47,746 nucleotides of DNA, from contig JAADEJ010000059.1 in assembly GCA_013153475.1 (NCBI GenBank), positions 1-47,746 of the forward strand. Reading direction: 5' to 3'. The stretch comes from Campylobacterota bacterium. GTDB lineage: Bacteria; Campylobacterota; Campylobacteria; Campylobacterales; Hydrogenimonadaceae. Below the pieces are notes generated by a model. That model made no database searches and had not been told where the DNA came from. It was given only the letters and a program-made list of their open reading frames with translations. Position 1 is the first letter of the stretch. Each line of letters opens with the position of its first letter. This document shows, piece by piece, positions 7,760-17,084 of the stretch. The position numbers and the translations under genes are program-made.

Positions 7760-9580
7760 ATGGCGAAACATCAATTTCAGACCGAGGTGAATCAACTGCT
7801 TAACCTCATGATCCACTCTCTTTACTCCAACAAAGAGATCTTTTTGCGTGAGCTTATCTCCAACGCTTCCGACGCGCTGGACAAGCTGCACTATCTCAAA
7901 CTGACGGACGAGAAATACAAAGGACTCGACCAACCCGAGAAGATCGTCATTGCCTATGACGAGGAAAAGAAGACCCTGCGCGTCAGCGATACGGGGATCG
8001 GCATGAATGACGAAGAGATGGTGGAAAACCTGGGTACCATCGCCAAAAGCGGTACCAAAAGCTTTATCGAGAGTCTGACCGGCGACGCCCAGAAAGACAG
8101 CCATCTGATCGGGCAGTTCGGCGTGGGCTTTTACAGCGCCTTTATGGTGGCGCATAAGGTGGAGGTGCTCAGCCGTAAGCCGTTGGAGGAGAAAGCCTGG
8201 CGATGGGTGAGCGACGGCAGCGGTGAGTATGAGATCGAAGAGGCCGAAAAAGAGGGGTACGGCACCGAAATCACCCTTCACCTAAGAGAGGAGGCGGCGG
8301 AGTTCGCGTCCGAGTGGCGGATTAAAAGCATTGTGGAAAAATACTCCAACCACATTCCTTTCCCCATCTACCTGCTAAACGACAAGGGCGAAGAGGAGCA
8401 GATCAACAAAGCCTCGGCCCTGTGGCGCCTGAGCAAAAGCGAGCTCAAAGAAGAAGATTACAAAGAGTTCTACAAGCAGATCAGCCATGACAGCGAAGAT
8501 CCGCTTTTGTGGGTGCATACCCGCGCCGAGGGGACACTGGAGTACTATACCCTCTTTTACGTGCCCAAAAAGGCGCCCATCGACCTCTTCCGCGTCGACT
8601 ATCAGCCCGGCGTGAAACTCTATGTCAAACGGGTTTTCATTACCGACGAGGAGAGGGAACTGCTGCCTACCTACCTACGCTTCGTGCGCGGCATCATCGA
8701 CGCCGAGGATCTGCCGCTCAATGTCAGCCGCGAGATTTTGCAGGAAAACGTCATTCTTTCCAAAATCAAAAAAGCGAGCGTCAAAAAGATTCTGGGCGAA
8801 CTTAAAAAGCTGATGGAGAAGGATCGCGAGGCGTATGAAGGGTTCTTCGCCGAGATGGGCAAGGCGCTCAAAGAGGGGATCTACTCCGATTTCGAGAACA
8901 AAGAGACCCTGCTGGATCTGATGCTTTTCAAATCGAGCGAGCGGGATGGCTGGGTGAGCTTCAAAGAGTACAAAGAGCGGATGAAAGAGGGACAGGAGAA
9001 GATCTATTACCTGATGGGTGAAGATGAAAATCTTCTGCGCCACTCTCCGCTTCTGGAGAAGTACAAGGCCGAGGGTATCGAGGTTCTGCTTTTTGCCGAC
9101 GAGGTGGACGCCATCGTGATGCCGGGTGTGAGCGAGTACGACGGCACGCCGCTGGAGAACATCGCCAACGTGGAGGATGAGGGCGAAGTGGATGAAAAGA
9201 CCAAAGAGAAGTACGCCCCGCTCCTTGCCGCCATGAAGGCGGAGCTGGGTGATGCGGTCAAGGAGATTCGCCTGACCAAACGGCTCAAAGACTCACCCGC
9301 CGTCGTGGTCTTTGACAAAAACGATCCCGATCTTCAGATGCAACAGATTTTGCGGCAGATGGGGCAGGAGGTGCCCGAGCCCACCCCGATTTTGGAGATC
9401 AATCCCGATCACGAGATTTTCAGCCGGCTCCTGTTGGTCGATGACGAGAGCCAGACCAGAGAGGTGGCCCATGTGGTCTTTGACGCGGCCAAAATGGCCG
9501 CCGGCCTGGAGGTGAAGGATGTGGCCGATTTCAACGCCCGTCTCAATCGTCTGATCGCCAGGGCGATCGGGCAGGCTTGA
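7760..9580 (+). CDS. htpG: Molecular chaperone HtpG (Hsp90)
   Basis: MAKHQFQTEVNQLLNLMIHSLYSNKEIFLRELISNASDALDK, DTGIGM, GTIAKSGTKSF, GQFGVGFYSAFMV. ATG at 7760 preceded by AAGGAG. Confidence 0.97.
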   Translation: MAKHQFQTEVNQLLNLMIHSLYSNKEIFLRELISNASDALDKLHYLKLTDEKYKGLDQPEKIVIAYDEEKKTLRVSDTGIGMNDEEMVENLGTIAKSGTKSFIESLTGDAQKDSHLIGQFGVGFYSAFMVAHKVEVLSRKPLEEKAWRWVSDGSGEYEIEEAEKEGYGTEITLHLREEAAEFASEWRIKSIVEKYSNHIPFPIYLLNDKGEEEQINKASALWRLSKSELKEEDYKEFYKQISHDSEDPLLWVHTRAEGTLEYYTLFYVPKKAPIDLFRVDYQPGVKLYVKRVFITDEERELLPTYLRFVRGIIDAEDLPLNVSREILQENVILSKIKKASVKKILGELKKLMEKDREAYEGFFAEMGKALKEGIYSDFENKETLLDLMLFKSSERDGWVSFKEYKERMKEGQEKIYYLMGEDENLLRHSPLLEKYKAEGIEVLLFADEVDAIVMPGVSEYDGTPLENIANVEDEGEVDEKTKEKYAPLLAAMKAELGDAVKEIRLTKRLKDSPAVVVFDKNDPDLQMQQILRQMGQEVPEPTPILEINPDHEIFSRLLLVDDESQTREVAHVVFDAAKMAAGLEVKDVADFNARLNRLIARAIGQA

Positions 9581-10823
9581 GCCCTTCGATCGTGAAGATG
9601 TGTCGTCCCGCCTCGTAGCGGTGGTTGAGGCGGGCGTCGTGGGCCTGTAAAATGGCGTGGATGATATAAAGCCCCAGACCGAAACTGTCTCTGCTTTCGC
9701 CGGGATCGCCCTTGGCGAAAGGTTCGATCAGCTTCTCGAAAGGTGCCCGCAGGGGCGCTCCCTCATTCTCGAAATGTACCGTTCCCCCTTCTTCGCAGAC
9801 AATGCGCAGTGACCCCTCTTTGCCGTATTTGAGGGCGTTGTCGATCAGGTTTTTGACCACGATGGTCATCAGCTCCTTGTCCACCATATAGGTGTGCTCC
9901 TCCTCACACTCCGAAGGGATCGGTTTGGGAAGGAAGAGGCGGGCGGAAGCCTCCTGTACCAGCGTGTCCATCGAGTAGGGGACGGGGTTGACGGAGAAGG
10001 ATTTGGAGGTAAAGCGCTCCACCTCCGCCAGTTGGGCAATCAGCTCCTCCATCCGCTCAAATGCCCGCCGCAGCACCTGCTCCTCTTCGCTCTCGTCGAT
10101 CAGCGCCACGGAGAGTTTCCCTTTGGTGATCGGGGTTTTGAGCTCGTGCATGATGTTGCGCATAAAGAGGTTGCGGGCCTCCCGCATCGCCTGGATTTTC
10201 CGGATGGCTTCGTCGAAACGGTTGGCGATGGTGGCGATTTCGTCCTTTTTGTCGCTGCGTAAAGAGTCGGGGATCTCCCCGTCACCGAAACGTTCGATGG
10301 CCCGGCTCAGTTTTTTCAGCGGTTGAAGGGTACCGCGAATACTCAGATAGAGCGCCACAAAGAGCAGCAAAACGGCCAGTCCGTAGAGCAGGGTCTGGTG
10401 GATATCCGGGGTGTGCAGATCGGTGGCGATGATGTGTTGGTTATGGGGACCGCGGAAGACAAGGTAGAGTCGTTGGCCGTTTTCGTAGACTTTCAGACGG
10501 CCGTCTTTGAGCCGTTCATTGATATTTTTGCCAAAAATAGGCGGCGGGTGGGGGGAAAAGAGCCGTCTGGGAACCGGTAGTTCGTCCGCCAGGGTGGGGA
10601 GCAGTTCGTAACCTCTCGACTGTAGACGGGGAGAGAGGAGGGATCGGGGGGTCTCCAGCAAAATGCGTCGAATCTGCTTTTCATGGAAGAGAAAACTTTT
10701 TTGAAGGGTCTCTTCCCGGGTTCTCTGGCTCTCCCGGTAGGCGGTGAAACCGAGCCACAAGAGTATGCCGAGTGCCGTCAGGAAGAGCAGATTGAGACGG
10801 AAAAAGAGGGAGTGGCGGTTCAC
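9543..10823 (-). CDS. Sensor histidine kinase (ArsS-family-like)
   Basis: HAMP region, H-box MHELKTPITKGKL, N-box NLIDNALKYG, G-box SFGLGLYII; N-terminal transmembrane segments. Confidence 0.88.
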   Translation of the reverse strand: MNRHSLFFRLNLLFLTALGILLWLGFTAYRESQRTREETLQKSFLFHEKQIRRILLETPRSLLSPRLQSRGYELLPTLADELPVPRRLFSPHPPPIFGKNINERLKDGRLKVYENGQRLYLVFRGPHNQHIIATDLHTPDIHQTLLYGLAVLLLFVALYLSIRGTLQPLKKLSRAIERFGDGEIPDSLRSDKKDEIATIANRFDEAIRKIQAMREARNLFMRNIMHELKTPITKGKLSVALIDESEEEQVLRRAFERMEELIAQLAEVERFTSKSFSVNPVPYSMDTLVQEASARLFLPKPIPSECEEEHTYMVDKELMTIVVKNLIDNALKYGKEGSLRIVCEEGGTVHFENEGAPLRAPFEKLIEPFAKGDPGESRDSFGLGLYIIHAILQAHDARLNHRYEAGRHIFTIEGLKPARSPWRSDD

Positions 10824-11485
10824 GGTGTAAATTTGTACCCGGAGCCGCGAATGGAGTGGATATAACGGGGTTGACGCGACTCTTCGCCCAGTTTTTTGCG
10901 AATACGGCTGATGATGACGTCGATGGTACGCTCACTGCTCTCCCAGGAGATCGATTCGGCGTTGTTGGCCAGGTAGTCGCGGGAGAGAATGGTGCCGGGG
11001 TTGAGAAGGAAAAGACGCAAAATCTCGTACTCGGCGGTCGTGAGCTCAAGCGGTTCGCCCCGAAAGGCGATACGCATACGGCTTTCGTCCAGGTCGAACT
11101 CGCTCTCCTCTTTTTGCAGGGTGGGGCGGTAGCGGCGCAAGACGGTCTGGATACGGGCCACCAGCTCCCGCGGTTCATAGGGTTTGGGCAGGTAGTCGTC
11201 GGCGCCGTACTCCAGGCCGATGATCTTGTCGTTCAGGTCGCTGCGGGCACTGGAGATGACGATGGGCGTGGTATGCTTTTGCCGAATCAGGCGGCACAGT
11301 TCCAGGCCGTCCATCTGGGGCAGGGTAAGATCAAGAATGATCAGATCGTAGTGGTCGAGTTCCAGTGCGTTGAGGGCCGCTTTGGGGGTGGCCACGGTGG
11401 TCACGTTCATCTGGTAGCGTGCCAGGTATTTGGTCAGCATGGCGCTGATATCGGGATCGTCTTCGATCATCAGAATCTCGATCAT
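10820..11485 (-). CDS. OmpR-family response regulator
   Basis: REC domain MIEDDPDI/LDLTLPQMDGLEL/SSARSD/PKPYEPREL plus winged-helix C-terminus; 4-nt overlap with the kinase. Confidence 0.92.
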   Translation of the reverse strand: MIEILMIEDDPDISAMLTKYLARYQMNVTTVATPKAALNALELDHYDLIILDLTLPQMDGLELCRLIRQKHTTPIVISSARSDLNDKIIGLEYGADDYLPKPYEPRELVARIQTVLRRYRPTLQKEESEFDLDESRMRIAFRGEPLELTTAEYEILRLFLLNPGTILSRDYLANNAESISWESSERTIDVIISRIRKKLGEESRQPRYIHSIRGSGYKFTP

Positions 11486-11574
11486 GGTGAGCCTTTGGTC
11501 GTACGTTTTTCTCCGTTAATCATAACGAAAAAAGGTAAGAGAAAGGCCGGTCTATTGTAAACGGATATGAAGAG

Positions 11575-11594
11575 ACGCCCCCAAAAAGGGGCGT
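11575..11594 (-). terminator. Putative terminator hairpin downstream of glnA
   Basis: ACGCCCC-CAAAAA-GGGGCGT inverted repeat a few nt after the glnA stop; the following tract on the minus strand is only moderately T-rich. Confidence 0.5.
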
Positions 11595-11598
11595 GAGG

Positions 11599-13029
11599 TT
11601 AGCAGGAGAAGGTGCTTTTGAACTCGAACGCGGTCGGGCGGGACTCGTCGGGCCAGATCTGCGTCTCGAATTTGTAATCTTTGTAGGTGGTCAGGAACTC
11701 TTCGCTCATGACGGGTTTGAGGAAGTCGTTGTCCACCAGCATCGCTTCGATCGCTTCGCGCAGGGTGTGAGGCATCTGCTGAATGCCTTTTTCGCGAATC
11801 TCGTCAAGGGTCAGCTCGAAGAGGTCTTCATCCATCGGGCCGTGGGGCTCGTATTGGTTCTTGATACCGTCGATACCCGCCAGCAGCAGGGCGGTGAAGG
11901 CCAGGTAGGGGCAGGCCGAGCTGTCGGGGAAGCGGGTTTCGATACGGGTCGATTTTTCGCCTGAGCCGTAGGGAATACGGATGGAAGCGGAGCGGTTCTG
12001 GCTGGAGTAGGTCAGGATGCTGGGCGCTTCGAATCCGGGAATCAGGCGTTTGTAGCTGTTGGTGGTGGCGTTGGTGAAGGCCGCGACCGCTTTGGCGTGT
12101 TTGAGCACACCGCCCATGTAGTGGCGCGCGGTGTCGCTGAGGTTGCCGTACTCGCCCTCTTTGTAGAAGAGGTTTTTGCCCTCTTTCCAGATGGACTGAT
12201 GCACGTGCATACCGTTACCGTTGTCGCCAAAGAGGGGTTTGGGCATGAAGGTGGCCGTTTTGCCGTTGAGATGGGCGACCATTTTGACCACATATTTATA
12301 TTTTTGCACGTTGTCGGCCGCTTCGACCAGGGTACCGAATTTGACGCCGATCTCGCCTTGCGCCTGCGCCACTTCGTGGTGACCCAGAACCACTTCAAGG
12401 CCTACTTCCTCAAGGACCTGCATCATCTCGGCGCGCAGGTCGACCATGCTGTCGGTGGGCGCGACGGGGAAGTAACCGCCTTTGGTGCGGGGGCGGTGGC
12501 CGGTGTTGCCGAAGTCGTCGTTGCGGCTGGGGTCGTTCCACTCACCCTCGTCGCTGTCGACACGATAGTAGCTCTCGTTGATCTCGTCTTTGATCTGTAC
12601 GTCGTCGAAGATGAAGAACTCGTTTTCGGGGCCGAAGAAGGCCATGTCGCCGATGCCGCTCTCTTCCAGGTATTTCAGCGCTTTTTTGGCGATGGAGCGG
12701 GGGCACTTTTCGTAAAGCTCGCCTTTATAGATATCGAAAACGTCACAGAAAACGATGACGGTCGGATCGGCGGTGAAGGGATCGAGGAAAGCGGTTTCGA
12801 TATCGGGTTTGAGGATCATGTCGGACTTGTTGATCGGTTGCCACGCTTCGATGGAACTGCCGTCAAAGGGCAGACCGTTTTGGAGCATCTCTTTGTCCAG
12901 GGCGCTGAGCATATAGGTCAGGTGGTGCCAGGCGCCTTTGATGTCGGTGAAGCGCAGATCGACGAACTTGACGTCGTTCTCTTCGCAAAACTTGTAAAAC
13001 TCGTCCACGTTGTTGACAAATTTGCCCAT
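11599..13029 (-). CDS. glnA: Glutamine synthetase type I
   Basis: [68 protein letters not shown]. Confidence 0.97.
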   Translation of the reverse strand: MGKFVNNVDEFYKFCEENDVKFVDLRFTDIKGAWHHLTYMLSALDKEMLQNGLPFDGSSIEAWQPINKSDMILKPDIETAFLDPFTADPTVIVFCDVFDIYKGELYEKCPRSIAKKALKYLEESGIGDMAFFGPENEFFIFDDVQIKDEINESYYRVDSDEGEWNDPSRNDDFGNTGHRPRTKGGYFPVAPTDSMVDLRAEMMQVLEEVGLEVVLGHHEVAQAQGEIGVKFGTLVEAADNVQKYKYVVKMVAHLNGKTATFMPKPLFGDNGNGMHVHQSIWKEGKNLFYKEGEYGNLSDTARHYMGGVLKHAKAVAAFTNATTNSYKRLIPGFEAPSILTYSSQNRSASIRIPYGSGEKSTRIETRFPDSSACPYLAFTALLLAGIDGIKNQYEPHGPMDEDLFELTLDEIREKGIQQMPHTLREAIEAMLVDNDFLKPVMSEEFLTTYKDYKFETQIWPDESRPTAFEFKSTFSC

Positions 13030-13183
13030 GGTCTCTCCTTGAGGAAGTTTGAAGTAGTGAGTATTGTAACAAAAAGATTATGACAAACGGGTGATTGTTG
13101 TGATTAAAAAATAGGCAATTGTTTTGGTTGTTACCAAAAGAGCCCCAAAAGGGGCCAAAGCCGTAACGTGTTACAATGGTTTT

Positions 13184-14164
13184 ATGACAGGAAGCCTTTT
13201 GCGAATCGTCACGGCGTCGCTGTTGGCCGTTACATTGGCGTCGGCACAGGAGGGGTGGGCGGATAGGCTTCACCGCCGTCTGTCCACCGCCTGGTTGGCA
13301 TGGAGCGATCGGTTGGATCGCTCTCTGGCCGCGTGGTTGGGGGACAAAAACGCCACGGAGCCCGCCGGTGTGGATGCGACGACGGAAAACGATACCTTTT
13401 TCCAGACGGGGAAATTTCTCAGTGAAACGCCGGCTTCGTATGTCAGGGTCCGCGCCATCGCGGCGCTGAACAGTTATGAGGGCGGGCGGCAGAAGATCCG
13501 CTTGCGGGCCCACCTTCCTCTTCCCCGCACCACCCGCCGTCTCAAACTCTTTATTAGCGGTGAGAGTGAACGTGACACCGTCGCCGGACGAAGCGGTACG
13601 GACGAGACCCGTGTCGGGGTGCGATACGGGTTGCCGGCCTGGCGAAACTGGCACAGCCGGGTTTCGATCGGGATCGGCGGGTGGCGTCCCTACCTTCGGG
13701 GACGGGTATACAGGACGTATAGGGGCGGCGTCTGGCGGATTGAACCGGTCGAGACGGCGGAGGTCGGGATCGGCGGGCGCTGGGGAGAGCGGACGGATCT
13801 GTATTGTGATTATCCGCTTGAAGGGGGGAGATTGTGGCGTTTGCGTCTGATGCGCGGCACGCAAAGCGACGACGATCTGCCCCGATTCTACGGCGGGGCG
13901 ATCAGTTACTCGGTTCGTGCCGCCAAGGGGCAGGGGTGGCGGATCGCCGGGGTGGTGAGCGCCTCACCCGATTACGGGGGTGACGATGGAGCGCGTTACG
14001 CCGGGGTCTATCGTTATGTGGGGGGTGCGGGATACCGTCTGAATGTATGGCGTCCCTGGTTTTTCGTGGAGACGGTGGCCGCGGTCAACTTCCGAAGAGA
14101 GCGGCGTTTCAGACCCGACTACGGTATCGGGCTGATGGTAGACCTTTTTTTCGGGAAACAGTAG
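13184..14164 (+). CDS. Secreted/outer-membrane-like hypothetical protein
   Basis: Signal-peptide-like MTGSLLRIVTASLLAVTLASA, then amphipathic beta-rich sequence ending GIGLMVDLFFGKQ, with a C-terminal strand-like segment. Confidence 0.55.
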   Translation: MTGSLLRIVTASLLAVTLASAQEGWADRLHRRLSTAWLAWSDRLDRSLAAWLGDKNATEPAGVDATTENDTFFQTGKFLSETPASYVRVRAIAALNSYEGGRQKIRLRAHLPLPRTTRRLKLFISGESERDTVAGRSGTDETRVGVRYGLPAWRNWHSRVSIGIGGWRPYLRGRVYRTYRGGVWRIEPVETAEVGIGGRWGERTDLYCDYPLEGGRLWRLRLMRGTQSDDDLPRFYGGAISYSVRAAKGQGWRIAGVVSASPDYGGDDGARYAGVYRYVGGAGYRLNVWRPWFFVETVAAVNFRRERRFRPDYGIGLMVDLFFGKQ

Positions 14165-14172
14165 AGCCCCTC

Positions 14173-14961
14173 TCAAAACGGCACGAAGACCGGCTCTTTT
14201 TCGCGGTAGATCACCGCCCGGTCGTAACCCGCCTTGCGGGCCAGGTCGATACACGCCTGTTGCTTGAAGCCCACCTGTTCGGGAGCGTGGGCGTCGGAGC
14301 CGAAAGTTATGGGAATCCCCATGGCGCGGGCCCGCTTGAGCAGCGCGAGAGAGGGGTAGGCCTCTTCGATCGGCTTGCGAAAACCCGCCGCGTTGATCTC
14401 GATGGCCATGCCCGCCTCCTTGATCGCTTCAAGCGCCCCTTCGGCGAGGGTGAGCATATCGGCGCGGGGGAGGTGGCGGAAGACTTTGAGCAGATCCAGG
14501 TGCCCCGCGATCTGAAAGTGCCCGGAAGCCGCCATATCGGCCACAAGCGAGAAGTATGTTCGCCACAGGGCATCGATGTCCACCTCCCGGTAACGGCCGA
14601 TAAACTCGGGGTTGTCGAATCCCCACCCCTCGATGAAGTGGATGGAGCCGATCAGGTAATCCACATCCGCTTCCAACACGCGGCGGTCCATGTGGCCCGG
14701 TAGCCAGTCTACCTCGTAACCCAGTAAAATCTCCAGGCGGTCGGCATATTGTTTTTTTAGCGCCAATGTCCGGGCTTCGTAGTCGGCCATCTCGTCAAAC
14801 CCCATGCGGTAGCGGGTGTCGAAATCCATCGGGGCGTGGTCGGAGAAGCCAAAGACGCCGACCCCCTTTCTGAGGGCTTCCTCCACATACTCTTCCATGC
14901 TCCCCTCGGCGTGGTTGCAAAGGGTCGTGTGGTTGTGCAGATCGACAATGACCGGTCTCAT
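14173..14961 (-). CDS. PHP-domain phosphatase, histidinol-phosphatase HisJ-like
   Basis: VDLHNHTTLCNHAEGSMEEYV, GFSDHAPMDF, EVDWLPG, GSIHFIEGW, HLDLLKVF, GSDAHAPEQVG. Confidence 0.85.
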   Translation of the reverse strand: MRPVIVDLHNHTTLCNHAEGSMEEYVEEALRKGVGVFGFSDHAPMDFDTRYRMGFDEMADYEARTLALKKQYADRLEILLGYEVDWLPGHMDRRVLEADVDYLIGSIHFIEGWGFDNPEFIGRYREVDIDALWRTYFSLVADMAASGHFQIAGHLDLLKVFRHLPRADMLTLAEGALEAIKEAGMAIEINAAGFRKPIEEAYPSLALLKRARAMGIPITFGSDAHAPEQVGFKQQACIDLARKAGYDRAVIYREKEPVFVPF

Positions 14962-15830
14962 CGTTTCGCTCTTTTTGGAATCAAACGGGTTTGTCCGCGT
15001 TCGGCCGAAACCTCAATGAGGCCCCTTTCCTGAAGCTGTGTCAGCGCCTTTTTGAAGTGTTTTTTGCTCATGCCAAGCAGCGCTTTGATCGCCTCCGGGT
15101 CGCTTTTGTAGTGCAGGGGCAAAGAGCCCCCGTGTCGCCGTAGCGCCTCAATCAGATCATTTTGGCTCGCTTTGTCGGCACGTTTGCCGATGGGGCGGCT
15201 GAGCAGGTCTATTTTGCCGTCAGGACGGACAAACCGGACATAGGCGGTAAGGAATTGGCCCGTTTGGACGGGGGCAAAAATGTCGGTGTGGTACAAAAGT
15301 CCCTCAAAGCGCCCGTTGACAACGGCTTTATAACCCAGCTCCGTCTTTTTAAACAGGAAGACTTCGACGGCCTGGTTGCGCTTCAGATCCTTCGATGTGG
15401 CCTTTTTGAGACGGTTTTCGAACCGTTCCGTTCCAAAGAGTCGGCCGGTTCTGGTATCCAGCGCCACCATGATTGTCCGTGTCTCTTCTTTTTTCATGGG
15501 GCGAAGTTGTTGGCTTTTGGGAACAAAAAGGTCTTTGGGAAGTCCCCAGTCTACAAACGCGCCGGCGGGGGTGACGTCGACCACGCGCATGGTCGCCACT
15601 TCGTCAAGAAGCGCGACGGGTCTGTCGGTGGTGGCGACGGGGCGGTCTTCGCTGTCGGTATACAAAAAGACTTCCATCGCGTCGCCTGTTTGGCACGACG
15701 GGTCGGCGTAACGGGCGGGTAGAAGTACCTCCAGGCCTTCGGGGGTCGCCAAAACGGGGCCGTGGGGGGTCAGACGTACTATCCGAAGCGTGACGACACG
15801 TCCGACGGGCAGGGCGGTTGTGCGGTTCAT
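14958..15830 (-). CDS. CvfB/YitL-family S1-like RNA-binding protein
   Basis: Repeated S1-like beta modules (VVDVTPAGAFVDWGLPKDLFVPKSQQ) and C-terminal winged-helix KALLGMSKKHFKKALTQLQERGLI. Confidence 0.75.
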   Translation of the reverse strand: MNRTTALPVGRVVTLRIVRLTPHGPVLATPEGLEVLLPARYADPSCQTGDAMEVFLYTDSEDRPVATTDRPVALLDEVATMRVVDVTPAGAFVDWGLPKDLFVPKSQQLRPMKKEETRTIMVALDTRTGRLFGTERFENRLKKATSKDLKRNQAVEVFLFKKTELGYKAVVNGRFEGLLYHTDIFAPVQTGQFLTAYVRFVRPDGKIDLLSRPIGKRADKASQNDLIEALRRHGGSLPLHYKSDPEAIKALLGMSKKHFKKALTQLQERGLIEVSAERGQTRLIPKRAKR

Positions 15831-16570
15831 GCCGCTCCTTTTTCCAGTTGTCGGCGTGTCTGGGTACCAAGAACCGTATAGACTTTTACCAGTCGGGCCA
15901 GATAGCGCTCCAGACTTTCGGGGGTATCGGGATTTTCGACATCGAAACGGCAGATCGAATCGCCGCTTAGAGGGTCGTAGAGTTCGGCACGGCCGGGCGG
16001 CAGCGAGGGATCGGTATCGGGAAAGAGCGGCAGGATGGGAAAACCCAGCGCCTGTGAGAGGGCTTCCCTGATCTGCGCGAAGCGCGGCACGAAATGGTCG
16101 GGGTGGTGAGCAATCAGGTCGGCAAGCCCCCGGCCCAGTCGCATACGCAGCCGATTGATTGGCAAAATGCCCGCAAAAAGAATTCTGACCGGATGTTCCG
16201 AGAGCTTTTCTACCCGCTTGACACCGAAAACCGAATGCTGCAGCGGGTCGCTCAGGCCGTGTATGTAACGGGCGAAGTTCTCGATATGCGGGAGGGAAGC
16301 GCCGTCCTCTTCGTAAACGGTGACGACGGCGGCGGCTTCGGAGAGTTTGCGTTTGATCTTCTGCTCCCCGATCTCACGTTCGAGATCTTCGTAACGGGCT
16401 TTGAGCAACAGGTAGCCCCCCGGACGCTTCAGCGCTTCATAAAGGGCGGCTTCGGGCAGCGGGACGGGGTCGGTTACGCTGCACCGCATCGCCATGACGG
16501 TTTCGATCGCCTCTTTCAGATCGCTTTCGGGGGTGTGGGCGAGAAGGTGGGTAAGAATGCGGTCGTCCAT
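15827..16570 (-). CDS. Conserved hypothetical protein
   Basis: Open 247-aa frame with 4-nt overlap to the downstream CvfB-like gene. Confidence 0.6.
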   Translation of the reverse strand: MDDRILTHLLAHTPESDLKEAIETVMAMRCSVTDPVPLPEAALYEALKRPGGYLLLKARYEDLEREIGEQKIKRKLSEAAAVVTVYEEDGASLPHIENFARYIHGLSDPLQHSVFGVKRVEKLSEHPVRILFAGILPINRLRMRLGRGLADLIAHHPDHFVPRFAQIREALSQALGFPILPLFPDTDPSLPPGRAELYDPLSGDSICRFDVENPDTPESLERYLARLVKVYTVLGTQTRRQLEKGAA

Positions 16571-16573
16571 CTT

Positions 16574-16954
16574 TTACGCCGGTTCGGCGCCCTCCATATA
16601 GGCGGCGTAGGCTTTGACGGTATTGTTCTGCTTCTCAATATCGCTCAGGGTTTGAAGAAACTCCACGGTCGAGGCGCCTCCCAGATCGTAGGTATCCCCC
16701 GTCAATCCCGTCATGTAGATTTCAAAACGGCTTTTGACCGACTGGACGGCGGTATAGCCCACGGCCACCTCCCGGATCGTATCGTTGCGTTCCTGTCGCT
16801 TCGTTTCGATCTCGTCGAGTCGTTCGGGATCGAGCGGTTCGGGTTGCGGGCGCTCGGGGATCGTGACGGGCGCTTTGGGCTCTTTTTCGGGGGGCAGGGG
16901 TTGCTGATAGCGGGCGAGATGGTCATAACCCGGCTTGTAATCTGTTACCGTCAT
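16574..16954 (-). CDS. Hypothetical protein, proline-rich N-terminus
   Basis: 126-aa ORF followed closely by the 16570 ORF on the same strand; AGGAGAG ribosome binding site upstream. Confidence 0.55.
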   Translation of the reverse strand: MTVTDYKPGYDHLARYQQPLPPEKEPKAPVTIPERPQPEPLDPERLDEIETKRQERNDTIREVAVGYTAVQSVKSRFEIYMTGLTGDTYDLGGASTVEFLQTLSDIEKQNNTVKAYAAYMEGAEPA

Positions 16955-17084
16955 CCTCTCTCCTTGCTTTCAAAAGATACCCCGATGCCGAAAAAGCGCA
17001 TCTAATCTTCTTCCATTATAGCACAATTAACGCGTGCTGTGGCATAATGCTTTCTACTCAAAATCCCTGCATGAAGGCATTCGC

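Noticed and set aside
11514-11527. CGTTA-ATCA-TAACG dyad upstream of the response regulator
   Set aside because: Only 5-bp arms and partly explained by a TATGAT-like -10 on the minus strand. Insufficient for an operator claim.
17020-17038. AGCAC-N9-GTGCT repeat resembling the CIRCE element
   Set aside because: CIRCE is TTAGCACTC-N9-GAGTGCTAA. Here the TC/GA inner bases are missing, so the spacing of AGCAC and GTGCT differs, and the arms are only 5 bp. Likely chance.
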